DNA of 64,000 nt from Formosa undariae (GTDB lineage: Bacteria; Bacteroidota; Bacteroidia; Flavobacteriales; Flavobacteriaceae). Position 1 is the first letter of the stretch. Each line of letters opens with the position of its first letter. The translations under genes and the position numbers were made by a program. This document shows positions 7,713-16,041 of the stretch, piece after piece. The notes under the pieces are model-generated. The model had not been told where the DNA came from. It made no database searches and saw nothing but the letters and a program-made list of their open reading frames with translations. The stretch lies in the NCBI RefSeq assembly GCF_042427615.1, contig NZ_JBHMEZ010000013.1, forward strand, positions 1 to 64,000, read 5' to 3'.

Positions 7713-8111
7713 ATGGTTCAGAAATTTTACAAGAAAAAGAAACACTACAGAAATCTTATTTATGGGTTTGTTTGGTTTGCCCTTGTGTTCTCAAAGTTTA
7801 TATTCAATCCTGATTATAGTTTAAGATGGGTAGATTATGGCTGGCTTACACTTGGTGTATCACAATTTGGACTTTACTTTTTAGAACACAAACTAGCCTA
7901 TATAACTATTACGGATCAAGTCATTTCTAGATATGCTCCATTTCCAAAACATATGAATATTAGCGACATCGTAGCAGTTACAAAGTCCCCAACAAACTAC
8001 ATTTTAAAATCTGAAACCAAAACGCTTAAAATAAACCCCGAATATATTAATGAAAACGACCTTGCTAAGTTAAATTCATTTTTAGATGGGCTTGCCATAA
8101 AAACGGCTTAA
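7713..8111 (+). CDS. membrane protein with a PH-like C-terminal domain
   Basis: A 132-aa protein with a lysine-rich start, two hydrophobic segments (about 14-31 and 41-58) and a soluble part (YITITDQVISRY..ISDIVAVTKSPTNYILKSETKTLKI) whose strand pattern recalls bacterial PH-like (bPH) domains. That assignment is inference from pattern only. It is the last gene of the array starting at 6972 and is followed 14 bp later by a long-stemmed terminator. Confidence 0.6.
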   Translation: MVQKFYKKKKHYRNLIYGFVWFALVFSKFIFNPDYSLRWVDYGWLTLGVSQFGLYFLEHKLAYITITDQVISRYAPFPKHMNISDIVAVTKSPTNYILKSETKTLKINPEYINENDLAKLNSFLDGLAIKTA

Positions 8112-8125
8112 ATGGGGCAAAAAAA

Positions 8126-8170
8126 AACCAGTATTAATCTAAGTTTAATTTAGATTAATACTGGTTTTTT
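8126..8170. terminator. strong bidirectional terminator
   Basis: A perfect 17-bp stem (AACCAGTATTAATCTAA with its complement) around a 7-base loop, with A-run before and T-run after. It serves the plus-strand membrane gene array and the minus-strand ArsC-like gene. Confidence 0.92.
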
Positions 8171-8228
8171 TATGATCTTAATGCTGTTATGAAATTATGA
8201 AATAAATGCAGCATGACTTATTTCTGCT

Positions 8229-8639
8229 TTAGTTTTTAACATCTTCCCCTTCTATCCCTAGGTGTTTTACCAGATCTGACGGATTTGTAATGATTAAACT
8301 TTTTTTACCGTTAATAACGATACAGCCTTTTAAAACTTCTGGCTGGTTTTGAAGGATTTTAATCCAATCTTCCGAACTCAAAATCGCGCCTTTATCTCCA
8401 AAATTTTTAACATAATTAGGATGCTCCTGATCTACTAAATCTCCAATTTTCAAGCCTAATTTAGACGCTATTTCTGCCCATTGTGTCCCTGTTACTTTTG
8501 TTTTTGAAATATCTATCGATAACAATTTCTTATCCGATGCATTTGCATACGCCAAGGTTTGTTTTCCTACAGAACTTTCCGAACTATAAATTAAAGTCAA
8601 TTGTTTATTATCTTCTGCTAAAACTCCCATAATGTCCAT
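8229..8639 (-). CDS. ArsC/Spx-family protein lacking the catalytic cysteine
   Basis: A 136-aa thioredoxin-fold protein resembling the ArsC/Spx/YffB group: TLIYSSESSVGKQTLAYA occupies the place of the usual CxxC or Cys loop and following helix, and CIVINGKKSLIITNPSDLVKHL matches the C-terminal portion where ArsC has RPIVVNGKKA. The active-site Cys position is Ser, so arsenate reductase chemistry is unlikely. It is more plausibly a regulator or adaptor, as Spx is, though this is inference. The gene is transcribed away from the metallophosphoesterase promoter side with 63 bp between them. Confidence 0.65.
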   Translation of the reverse strand: MDIMGVLAEDNKQLTLIYSSESSVGKQTLAYANASDKKLLSIDISKTKVTGTQWAEIASKLGLKIGDLVDQEHPNYVKNFGDKGAILSSEDWIKILQNQPEVLKGCIVINGKKSLIITNPSDLVKHLGIEGEDVKN

Positions 8640-8702
8640 ATTTTAATGTTTTTATAAGTTAATATTATTTATTTAAGTACTACAATTTAAACGTGTTTTC
8701 GT

Positions 8703-9920
8703 TCACTCTTTTTTTAGTGTTAATAATGTAATTTCAGGTCGCATTCCCAAACGGCCAGGAAATCCTAACCATCCTAACCCGCGAGTCACATATAAATATT
8801 GGTTAGTCTCTTTATACAATCCTGCCCAATGCTTATATTTATATTTTATCGGACTCCATGCCTTATTTTTTATACGAAGCCCAGCTTGCATACCATGTGT
8901 ATGTCCAGCCAGTGTAAGTGCTATATTGGTATTGGTTACCACTTCTTCACTCCAATGTGTAGGATCGTGAGACATAAGCACTTTAAAGTCGGCGGGCTGC
9001 AATCCCGAGATGCTCTTCTCTAAATCGCCATATTGTTTAAATGGCGGAATGCCCCAATTCTCGACACCTACTATATATAAATTTTCACCGTTTTCACTAA
9101 TAACATCCCATTCATTCAGTAATAATTTAAAATGAATGTTGTCGTAAAAACGTTTCAATAGTTCTAAATTCTCTTGTTTGTCGTCTTCGGAATGCCACAC
9201 ACTATAATCGCCATAATCGTGATTTCCTAAAACGGCGTATTTCTTAATGTCAGGAGATAACTTCAAAAACGATTCCTCCCAACCTTTTAATTCCCAAGCA
9301 TAATTGTTTACCAAATCTCCTGTAAAACAAACCACGTCGGGTTTCAAGTTATTTATAATCTGAATTGCTCTATCTAATACCTTATAGCGATAGTTTAAGC
9401 TTCCCAAATGCAAATCTGATATATGCACCACTTTTAAACCATCAAAAGCTTCTGGCAACTCATCATGTTTTACTGTAATGTGATAGGTCTTAAAATGATA
9501 TACCGCCTTAAAAACGGCATATAAAATGGCAGTAAATGGCAATAACCAAGTCACTAGTCCTAAAATAGGCACAATCCAAACCGACTCGGTATCACTAAAC
9601 ACACGATTGGTTAAAGCGAACCCACTAATAAAAATGACAAAAATGATTTTTGGCACAAACGACGCCACTGTAATTCCGTAAAACGAAGAGATGAGACGTT
9701 GCTTCTTTTTAATATCGATATGATCTAATCGGACTTTTAATACAAGAATAGCACTAACTAGACTGATAGATATTAAAATAAATACGGCATTTATGATTAA
9801 TCTTACACCTGCCGCTGGAATACTTTTTATTAGCGATTGTAACCAATAAAATGTCGCTACATCTACCAGTAAAAGCGCTACACAAAGCATTATAATTACC
9901 GACAACGGATAGGATTTCAT
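8703..9920 (-). CDS. membrane-anchored metallophosphoesterase, YkuE-like
   Basis: A 405-aa protein. The N-terminal 140 residues contain four hydrophobic segments; the rest is a calcineurin-like phosphoesterase with all metal motifs: VVHISDLHLGS, TGDLVNN, LGNHDYGD, MSHDPTHW and LAGHTHGMQAG. Related proteins (YkuE, YaeI) hydrolyse phosphodiesters of lipids or nucleotides at the membrane; the substrate here is unknown. ATG at 9920. It is divergent from the molybdenum cofactor operon across a 220-bp region with candidate regulatory half-sites. Confidence 0.88.
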   Translation of the reverse strand: MKSYPLSVIIMLCVALLLVDVATFYWLQSLIKSIPAAGVRLIINAVFILISISLVSAILVLKVRLDHIDIKKKQRLISSFYGITVASFVPKIIFVIFISGFALTNRVFSDTESVWIVPILGLVTWLLPFTAILYAVFKAVYHFKTYHITVKHDELPEAFDGLKVVHISDLHLGSLNYRYKVLDRAIQIINNLKPDVVCFTGDLVNNYAWELKGWEESFLKLSPDIKKYAVLGNHDYGDYSVWHSEDDKQENLELLKRFYDNIHFKLLLNEWDVISENGENLYIVGVENWGIPPFKQYGDLEKSISGLQPADFKVLMSHDPTHWSEEVVTNTNIALTLAGHTHGMQAGLRIKNKAWSPIKYKYKHWAGLYKETNQYLYVTRGLGWLGFPGRLGMRPEITLLTLKKE

Positions 9921-10053
9921 ACATCACATTTTGAAAGATTAAAATTACAATGTAGTGTTTTGATATGTTAACTCATTCCATTCTCATTGTAATTCGAAAA
10001 CACCTTTTGCAATAAACCCCATACTTCTTTGGATAATTAATAAAAAAAGAACA

Positions 10054-10096
10054 AATACTTAAAAACTACGTAAAAATACTTAGTTTATGTATTTTG
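10054..10096 (+). promoter_or_regulatory. candidate moeA operon control region with two AATACTTA half-sites
   Basis: AATACTTA occurs at 10054-10061 and 10075-10082, 21 bp apart (two helical turns), with TACGTA between at 10067-10072. The second half-site runs into TAGTTTAT (10081-10088), in the same place where narK and nirB have their -7 boxes. AAAATAC (10073-10079) and GTATTTT (10089-10095) form an inverted repeat across it. The regulator is inferred to be the same as at narK and nirB. Confidence 0.5.
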
Positions 10097-10141
10097 AATG
10101 CTTTATTTCGTTATATTCGACCAGACATAACGCTTTTAAAA

Positions 10142-11326
10142 ATGATTCCAGTAGAACACGCATTACATATTATAGACGGCACAGTAGTCGCAGAACATAT
10201 AAAAAAGGTGAAGATCGCCAAAAGCCTAGGTTATATACTAGCTGAAGACATATCTGCCCCTATTAATATGCCGTCTTTTAGACAATCGGCTATGGATGGT
10301 TATGCGATAATTTGGAGTGATAGCACCCATTATACAGTAACAGAAGAAGCTCAAGCAGGAGATGCAAAACACATACCATTGCAAGCATTTGAAGCAGTAC
10401 GTATTTTTACTGGAGCGAAAGTTCCTGATGATGCCGATACCGTGGTTATGCAAGAACATGTTACCAAACAAGACAATAGCATAACTATTACAAAAATGCC
10501 TAATAAAGGGAGCAATGTAAGACCTGTTGGCGAACAAGTAAGCACTGGCGATCTAGTATTAAAAAAAGGACTAAAATTAAATGAAGCTGCTATAGGTTTT
10601 TTAGCTGGCTTAGGCATAAAAACTGTAGCTGTTTTTAAAACACCAAAGGTTTCGATTTTGGTTACAGGGAACGAATTACAAAAGCAAGGCAAACCTTTAA
10701 AAGAAGGTGCTATTTACGAAAGTAATTCTGTAATGTTAAAAATGGCATTACACCGTTTTGGGATTAAACATGTTAAAGTGTTTCATACCAAAGACACCTT
10801 AAAGGCGACAAAAAAGAGCATAAAAAACGCGTTAGCGTACAGCGACGTCCTTTTAATTTCGGGAGGCATATCGGTTGGTGATTACGACTTTGTAAAAGAA
10901 GCTTTAGGTAAGAATGATGTGGATGAGTTATTTTACAAGATCAATCAGAAGCCAGGAAAACCTCTTTGGTTTGGAAAAAAAGATCAACAATTTGTATTTG
11001 CACTTCCAGGTAATCCGGCATCTGCATTAAGCTGTTTTTATGTATATGTGCTGCCATTACTTAAAAAATGTTCTGGATATAGTGATTATCACTTACCAAG
11101 AATACAAGCTAAGAGTGATACCGAATTTAAAAATACATCTGGAAAAACGTTGTTTTTAAAAGCCTGCTTAAAAGACGGTACGGTTAGTATTTTACCTAGT
11201 CAGCAATCCTCGATGCTCAATACTTTCGCAACCAGTAATGTTTTATTAATGGTTCCAGAAGATGTTGAAATCATTAAAAAACAAGATATAGTAACCTGTA
11301 TAAATTTGGAGAGCTATGGAAATTAA
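10142..11326 (+). CDS. moeA: molybdopterin molybdenumtransferase
   Basis: Inserts molybdate into adenylated molybdopterin to finish molybdenum cofactor. From the ATG at 10142 the 394-aa protein starts MIPVEHAL, the normal MoeA opening; the TTG at 10094 would add 16 unrelated residues inside the promoter region. Motifs: MPSFRQSAMDGYAI, GDLVLKKG, VTGNELQ, LISGGISVGDYD and ALPGNPASALSCF. It is the first gene of a ten-gene plus-strand operon that makes molybdenum cofactor and siroheme for the nitrate and nitrite reductases encoded opposite. Its end overlaps the modE-like start by 11 bp. Confidence 0.93.
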   Translation: MIPVEHALHIIDGTVVAEHIKKVKIAKSLGYILAEDISAPINMPSFRQSAMDGYAIIWSDSTHYTVTEEAQAGDAKHIPLQAFEAVRIFTGAKVPDDADTVVMQEHVTKQDNSITITKMPNKGSNVRPVGEQVSTGDLVLKKGLKLNEAAIGFLAGLGIKTVAVFKTPKVSILVTGNELQKQGKPLKEGAIYESNSVMLKMALHRFGIKHVKVFHTKDTLKATKKSIKNALAYSDVLLISGGISVGDYDFVKEALGKNDVDELFYKINQKPGKPLWFGKKDQQFVFALPGNPASALSCFYVYVLPLLKKCSGYSDYHLPRIQAKSDTEFKNTSGKTLFLKACLKDGTVSILPSQQSSMLNTFATSNVLLMVPEDVEIIKKQDIVTCINLESYGN

Positions 11327-11654
11327 AAGTCGTATTTGGATTGAAAAAGACGGGAAACCGTTTATAGGTTATGGAAAAATAGAACTCCTTAAAAAAGTAG
11401 ATTCTGAGCACTCGATAACAGCAGCCGCCAAAGCCCTTAAGATGTCTTATAAAAAGGCATGGAATTTATTAAACGATATGGAACAGTTAGCCGAAGAGCC
11501 TTTACTTGTAAAATCTATTGGAGGTAAATCTGGCGGTAGTTCTAAATTAACACCTTACGGAAAACAACTCATCACCCAATTTGAACACCTAAATACAAAA
11601 TGTGAAACTTTTTTAAACAACGAATATAAGCCACTGTCTAATGGAATTTCTTAG
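11316..11654 (+). CDS. ModE-like winged-helix DNA-binding protein without molybdate domain
   Basis: A 112-aa protein matching only the N-terminal half of ModE: RIWIEKDGKPFIGYGKIELLKKVDSEHSITAAAKALKMSYKKAW, the LysR-like HTH, followed by GGKSGGSSKLTPYG. The C-terminal molbindin domains found in E. coli ModE (about 262 aa) are absent, so it cannot bind molybdate in the known way. It overlaps moeA by 11 bp and the TauE/SafE gene by 14 bp, so translation is probably coupled. It may regulate molybdenum genes in response to another signal, or be an accessory DNA-binding protein. Confidence 0.85.
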   Translation: MEIKSRIWIEKDGKPFIGYGKIELLKKVDSEHSITAAAKALKMSYKKAWNLLNDMEQLAEEPLLVKSIGGKSGGSSKLTPYGKQLITQFEHLNTKCETFLNNEYKPLSNGIS

Positions 11655-12387
11655 TACTAATATATTCATAGTATTTGCCCTAATTCTGGTATGCATTTCT
11701 TTTTTGTATGCCTCGGTTGGTCATGGTGGTGCGAGTGGTTATTTGGCTTTAATGGCATTATTTTCGTTTCCGATTTTAGTGATTAAACCCACTGCTTTAT
11801 TGCTGAATATTTTTGTGAGTGGGATTTCGTTTTGGTACTTTAAAAAGAATAAACATTTTAATTGGAACCTATTTTATCCGTTTGCAATCACATCTATTCC
11901 AGCGGCATTTCTTGGTGGCTATTTCACCATAAACACCACGCTATATAAACAGATTTTAGGGGTGTTTTTAGTGATTGCAGTCTTGAGAATTTTAGGGGTG
12001 TTTGGTAAAGAACAGTACCATAAAAAAGCAGTACAGATTCCGTTAGCTTTATTAATTGGATGTGGTATCGGGCTATTCTCTGGCATGATTGGAATTGGTG
12101 GCGGTATTATTTTGAGTCCGATAATTTTACTATTGGCTTGGGGAACAACAAAAGAATCGGCAGCGGTTTCTGCCCTATTTATATTTGTGAACTCCATTGC
12201 TGGTATTATAGGCTTTTTGTTGAAACATGAAAGTTTCCCAACAGAATCCTTCTATCTTATTCCTTTTGCTTTAATTGGCGGGACAGCAGGCGCTTATTAT
12301 GGGAGTCAGAAGTTCTCGAATGTAAAACTGACGTATATGTTATCGTTCGTTTTAATATTGGCATCGTTTAAATTATTCATGTTTTAA
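11641..12387 (+). CDS. TauE/SafE family anion permease
   Basis: A 248-aa membrane protein with about eight hydrophobic segments and the two family repeats: YASVGHGGASGYLALMAL near 23-40 and GMIGIGGGIILSPIILL near 148-164. Members export sulfite or sulfoacetate or carry other anions. Here it is embedded in the molybdenum cofactor operon, overlapping modE-like upstream and sharing one base with mobA downstream, while no modABC genes are present. Transport of molybdate, sulfite or nitrite is possible; context favours an anion tied to this pathway, but this is inference. Confidence 0.85.
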   Translation: MEFLSTNIFIVFALILVCISFLYASVGHGGASGYLALMALFSFPILVIKPTALLLNIFVSGISFWYFKKNKHFNWNLFYPFAITSIPAAFLGGYFTINTTLYKQILGVFLVIAVLRILGVFGKEQYHKKAVQIPLALLIGCGIGLFSGMIGIGGGIILSPIILLLAWGTTKESAAVSALFIFVNSIAGIIGFLLKHESFPTESFYLIPFALIGGTAGAYYGSQKFSNVKLTYMLSFVLILASFKLFMF

Positions 12388-12971
12388 TGCAGACACAAAA
12401 ACACATATCAATCTATATTCTTTGCGGCGGAAAAAGTTCCAGAATGCAAACAGAAAAAGGCTTGGTTATGTTTAATAATAAACCGTTTATTGAATGGATT
12501 TTAGAGGCAGTAAAACCCATTTCTAATCAGATATACCTTATTACAGAAAATACAGATTACAGTATTTATAATTATCCGTTACTAGCAGATATTCATAAAA
12601 ATAAAGGGCCAGTTGGCGGAATTCATACCGCTTTAACGCATACAAATACCCAACAAAACTTAATATTAAGTTGCGATATTCCTATGATATCGACACACAT
12701 TATAAACCGCTATTTAATCAATTCGAAAGTGATTAATTCGAACATTGCTTTTGTAAGTGATAGCACAAGAGATTATCCTTTAATAGGCATGTATAGCGTG
12801 AATAATCTTCAAAAGTTTGAAGACGCTATTCAGCAAAATCATTTAAAATTGATGAGCTTAATTCAAGCCTCAACCTATCATCGTATACAAGTGGCTTCAA
12901 GAGATTTCGAGGCCCTTTACAATATAAACACCAAAGACGAATTACGAACCTTAATACAAAGCAGACCATGA
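12387..12971 (+). CDS. mobA: molybdenum cofactor guanylyltransferase
   Basis: Attaches GMP to Mo-molybdopterin to form the guanine dinucleotide cofactor needed by NasA-type nitrate reductases. The 194-aa protein shows the nucleotidyltransferase signature in the form ILCGGKSSRMQTEKGLVMF (usually LAGGxSxRMGxDK), KGPVGGIHTAL and LSCDIPMIS. The Cys in place of Ala and QTE in place of GxD are small departures. Its first base is the last base of the permease gene and its end overlaps cobA by 4 bp, so the operon is translationally coupled. Confidence 0.88.
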   Translation: MQTQKHISIYILCGGKSSRMQTEKGLVMFNNKPFIEWILEAVKPISNQIYLITENTDYSIYNYPLLADIHKNKGPVGGIHTALTHTNTQQNLILSCDIPMISTHIINRYLINSKVINSNIAFVSDSTRDYPLIGMYSVNNLQKFEDAIQQNHLKLMSLIQASTYHRIQVASRDFEALYNINTKDELRTLIQSRP

Positions 12972-13777
12972 AAGACACAGACATTCAACCGAAAGTAACA
13001 CTTGTTGGCGCGGGCCCTGGAGATCCTGATTTACTGACTTTAAAAGCCGTAAAAGCACTAAAAAAAGCTAAAGCCGTATTATACGATGCTTTGGTAAATG
13101 AAGACATTTTAGATCACGCGCCAAATGCCGTGAAACTATATATTGGAAAACGCAAAGGCAACCACAGTTATACCCAAGATCAGATTAACGATTTGTTAGT
13201 GAGTTATGCTAAGAAATACGGAAAGATTGTAAGACTTAAAGGTGGCGATCCGTTTGTATTTGGTCGTGGTAAAGAAGAAACCGATTACCTAGAACGTTTC
13301 GGAATTAAAACAGCTATTATTCCTGGAATCACCTCAGCAATCGCCGTACCTGCTTCTGTAGGAATCCCCGTTACACAGCGCACCGTATCAGAAAGTTTTT
13401 GGGTAATTACAGGAACGACATCAAGTCGTGCATTGTCTAGCGATGTTAAACTAGCCGCACAATCTACAGCGACTGTCATTATTTTAATGGGCATGTCTAA
13501 ACTCTCGGAAATTGCAGATATTTACAAATTGAATAACCGCGGAGATATGCCTGTAGCCATTATTCAAAACGGCACAAAAAAAGAAGCACAGCAAGCGATT
13601 GGAACCATTGACACCATCGTAGATTTAGTAAAAGAAAAACAATTATCGTCTCCTGCAATTATCATTATTGGAGAGGTTGTAAACGGTCATAAAAGTTTAC
13701 TTACGTATTATAACGAGCAATTTATGGAAGACGATTTTATATATCAAAATTTAGACATAGAACCTATAACAGCATAA
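12968..13777 (+). CDS. cobA: uroporphyrinogen-III C-methyltransferase
   Basis: SAM-dependent methyltransferase that makes precorrin-2, the first committed step to siroheme. The 269-aa protein has VTLVGAGPGDPDLLTLKAV at 10-28, YDALV, RLKGGDPFVFGRG, VIPGITSAIAVPASVGIPVT and VIILMGMS, all typical of the SUMT family. It overlaps mobA by 4 bp and is followed after one base by the MET8-like gene, which would complete siroheme. NirB needs the product. Symbols cobA, sumT and cysG(C) are all used for this activity. Confidence 0.93.
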   Translation: MKDTDIQPKVTLVGAGPGDPDLLTLKAVKALKKAKAVLYDALVNEDILDHAPNAVKLYIGKRKGNHSYTQDQINDLLVSYAKKYGKIVRLKGGDPFVFGRGKEETDYLERFGIKTAIIPGITSAIAVPASVGIPVTQRTVSESFWVITGTTSSRALSSDVKLAAQSTATVIILMGMSKLSEIADIYKLNNRGDMPVAIIQNGTKKEAQQAIGTIDTIVDLVKEKQLSSPAIIIIGEVVNGHKSLLTYYNEQFMEDDFIYQNLDIEPITA

Positions 13778-13778
13778 C

Positions 13779-14363
13779 ATGGAACGCAACGAATTATACC
13801 CTATATTTTTAAAAGTTAACCAATTGGACGTCCTTATTGTTGGAGGCGGAAATGTAGGTTTAGAGAAATTAAGTTTTTTATTAAAATCGAGTCCGAATGC
13901 CATAGTAGATGTAATATCTCTCGATTTTTTAGAGGAATTAAAAACCTTAGCAGATCAACATCCTAATGTGAATTTAATCCAAAAAGCCTATGATATTTCA
14001 GATTTAGAGAAGCGCCATTTTGTGATTGGATGCACCGATAATTTAGATGTTAATTTACAGATTAATAAAGAAGCGAAAGCAAAGCATTTACTTGTAAATA
14101 TTGCTGATACGCCTGACCAATGCGACTTCTATTTAGGAGGCGTTGTGACTAAAGGCCATGTGAAAATAGCGATTTCTACTAACGGAAAATCGCCAACAAC
14201 AGCTAAAAGATTACGTCAGCTTTTTGAGGAAATCATTCCTGAAAACATTACCGAAATGGTACAAAATTTAAACGTGTATAGAAAAACCTTAAAAGGTGAT
14301 TTTCAGAATAAAGTAGACGAGATGAACAAAATCACAGAAGGTTTAGTTTCTAAAAAAGAATAG
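13779..14363 (+). CDS. precorrin-2 dehydrogenase/sirohydrochlorin ferrochelatase, MET8/CysG-N type
   Basis: A 194-aa protein with the NAD-binding start NELYPIFLKVNQLDVLIVGGGNVGLEKLSFLL and the family motifs FVIGCTDN, NIADTPDQCDFYLGG and AISTNGKSPTTAKRLR. It oxidises precorrin-2 and inserts iron to give siroheme. The gene lies one base after cobA, so E. coli CysG is split here into two adjacent genes. moaD begins 4 bp downstream. Confidence 0.9.
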   Translation: MERNELYPIFLKVNQLDVLIVGGGNVGLEKLSFLLKSSPNAIVDVISLDFLEELKTLADQHPNVNLIQKAYDISDLEKRHFVIGCTDNLDVNLQINKEAKAKHLLVNIADTPDQCDFYLGGVVTKGHVKIAISTNGKSPTTAKRLRQLFEEIIPENITEMVQNLNVYRKTLKGDFQNKVDEMNKITEGLVSKKE

Positions 14364-14367
14364 GCAG

Positions 14368-14604
14368 ATGATTACAATAAAATATTTTGGCATGCTTGCC
14401 GAACACACAAAATGTAATGAAGAGCAATACGACTCTAAAGCCATTACACTAGCTGAATTGCTAGAAGATTTAAATGTAAAATATCAGTTTACTCCAGAAT
14501 CTTTTAATGTGGCTTTAAATCAGAAATTAATTCAAGATTCTGAAGATATCACACTTCAGTTTCAAGATGAAATCGCGTTGTTACCTCCATTTGCTGGTGG
14601 ATGA
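14368..14604 (+). CDS. moaD: molybdopterin synthase small subunit
   Basis: A 78-aa ubiquitin-fold sulfur carrier with the required C-terminal Gly-Gly (LLPPFAGG). It carries the thiocarboxylate used with MoaE to make molybdopterin. The adenylating partner MoeB/HesA is not in this cluster and must be encoded elsewhere. A 91-bp gap separates it from moaE, the largest gap in the operon. Confidence 0.9.
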   Translation: MITIKYFGMLAEHTKCNEEQYDSKAITLAELLEDLNVKYQFTPESFNVALNQKLIQDSEDITLQFQDEIALLPPFAGG

Positions 14605-14695
14605 AATTAGATTGCGCATAATGAGATATTGAAACACGTTCAGCCCGACGTTTGATTCCCCATTTTAATACGGACTATTTATAAAAGTAAAACTC

Positions 14696-15133
14696 ATGAA
14701 AAAGAATAATGTATTTATAGACGGTGCTATTTCACCTAGCTTTATTTCAGATTCCATCGCAAAACACCAAAGTAAACACACTATTGGTGGACACAATATA
14801 TTTTTAGGTCAAGTTCGCGCAGACGAGATAGATGGTAAAACTGTAGCCGCGATAGATTTTACAGCCTACCAAGAGATGGCTTTAGAGCAAATTGCAGAGA
14901 TTCGCGAAAAGGCATTTAAAACCTTCGATTTAACCTGTATGCATATTTATCACAGTCTTGGAAAAATCAACGCTGGAGAAATCTGCTTCTTTGTTTTTGT
15001 TTCCGCGAAACACAGTAAAGAAGTCTATGCTGCAACCGAATATCTTGTAAATATTATAAAAAAGAAAGTGCCCATTTTTGGTAAAGAAATCTTTGAAGAC
15101 GACACACACCAATGGAAAACAAATATCAAATAA
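14696..15133 (+). CDS. moaE: molybdopterin synthase catalytic subunit
   Basis: A 145-aa protein that transfers sulfur from MoaD to cyclic pyranopterin monophosphate. Characteristic stretches are GGHNIFLGQVRADEIDGKTVAAIDFTAY, IYHSLGKINAGEICFFVFVSAKH and KKKVPIFGKEIFEDDTHQWK, which include the catalytic Lys residues of the family. The gene starts at the ATG at 14696 and its stop is one base before the moaC-moaB start. Confidence 0.93.
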   Translation: MKKNNVFIDGAISPSFISDSIAKHQSKHTIGGHNIFLGQVRADEIDGKTVAAIDFTAYQEMALEQIAEIREKAFKTFDLTCMHIYHSLGKINAGEICFFVFVSAKHSKEVYAATEYLVNIIKKKVPIFGKEIFEDDTHQWKTNIK

Positions 15134-15134
15134 C

Positions 15135-16040
15135 ATGGTAGACATTACCCACAAAATAAACACGTTACGCACCGCAACGGCTACTGCCATTGTAAAAGTT
15201 AGTAAACCAGAAACCATTGAAGCTATTCAGAACAATCTAGTTCCAAAAGGGAATGTTTTAGAAATGGCAAAAACAGCAGGGCTTTTTGCTGTAAAAAACA
15301 CACATACCGTTATTCCCGATTGCCACCCCTTGCCTATTGAATTTACTTCGGTAGCCTATCGCATTGAAGGATTGGAAATCCATATTATCTTTAATGTGAA
15401 AACCGTTTATAAAACAGGTGTTGAGGTTGAAGCTATGCACGGTGCATCTGTAGTCGCATTGACCATGTACGATATGTTGAAACCGATAGACAAACACATT
15501 GAAATTGGCACCATAAAATTAGTTGAGAAAAAAGGTGGGAAAAGCAGTTACCCGAACAAGCAAATTGCAACACTAAATGCGAGTGTAATTGTGTGTTCAG
15601 ATTCCATTTCTGAAGGCAAAAAAGAAGATTTTGCAGGAAAAGCAATTATTGAAAAACTGGAAGCAAACGCAGTAAAAATTCAGAACTACGATGTTATTCC
15701 TGATGAAATTGACTTGATAAGAGCAAAAGCATTATCACTGGCAGAAACCAATAACCTCATCATTTTTACAGGAGGAACAGGTTTATCGTATCGCGATGTG
15801 ACACCAGAAGCCTTAGAACCTATTTTAGAACGCCGAATTCCTGGAATCGAAGAAGCTATTAGAAGCTACGGTCAGGATCGTATGCCTTACGCCATGTTGT
15901 CTAGAAGTGTTGCAGGAACAATCGGAAACTGCTTAGTTTTGGCTTTACCAGGCTCTACAAACGGTGCTAAAGAATCTATGGATGCTGTGTTTCCGCACGT
16001 GCTTCATGTATTTAAAATATTAAGAGGTCAGCAACATTAA
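15135..16040 (+). CDS. MoaC-MoaB fusion: cyclic pyranopterin monophosphate synthase plus MoaB/MogA-type domain
   Basis: A 301-aa fusion. The N-terminal half (about 1-150) is MoaC: VDITHKINTLRTATATAIV, NTHTVIPDCHPLPI, EAMHGASVVALTMYDMLKPIDK and KLVEKKGGKS. The C-terminal half (about 155-300) is MoaB/MogA: ASVIVCSDSISEGKKEDFAG, IIFTGGTGLSYRDVTPEAL, SRSVAGTIGN and LVLALPGSTNGAKESMDAV. It therefore joins the step making cPMP with the molybdopterin adenylation step. The start at 15135 (MVDITH) directly follows the moaE stop; a longer reading from 15078 would overlap moaE by 56 bp and add 19 atypical residues. Confidence 0.92.
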   Translation: MVDITHKINTLRTATATAIVKVSKPETIEAIQNNLVPKGNVLEMAKTAGLFAVKNTHTVIPDCHPLPIEFTSVAYRIEGLEIHIIFNVKTVYKTGVEVEAMHGASVVALTMYDMLKPIDKHIEIGTIKLVEKKGGKSSYPNKQIATLNASVIVCSDSISEGKKEDFAGKAIIEKLEANAVKIQNYDVIPDEIDLIRAKALSLAETNNLIIFTGGTGLSYRDVTPEALEPILERRIPGIEEAIRSYGQDRMPYAMLSRSVAGTIGNCLVLALPGSTNGAKESMDAVFPHVLHVFKILRGQQH

Positions 16041-16041
16041 A

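Noticed and set aside
4119..8111. A prophage or integrative element around the accessory genes
   Set aside because: No integrase, transposase, tRNA target or phage structural gene is present; only the paired upstream elements hint at modular insertion.
10094..10141. TTG start for moeA
   Set aside because: It falls in the promoter region and adds residues foreign to MoeA; the ATG at 10142 gives the usual start.
15078..15134. Longer start for the MoaC-MoaB fusion
   Set aside because: It would overlap moaE and precede the conserved MVDITH opening.
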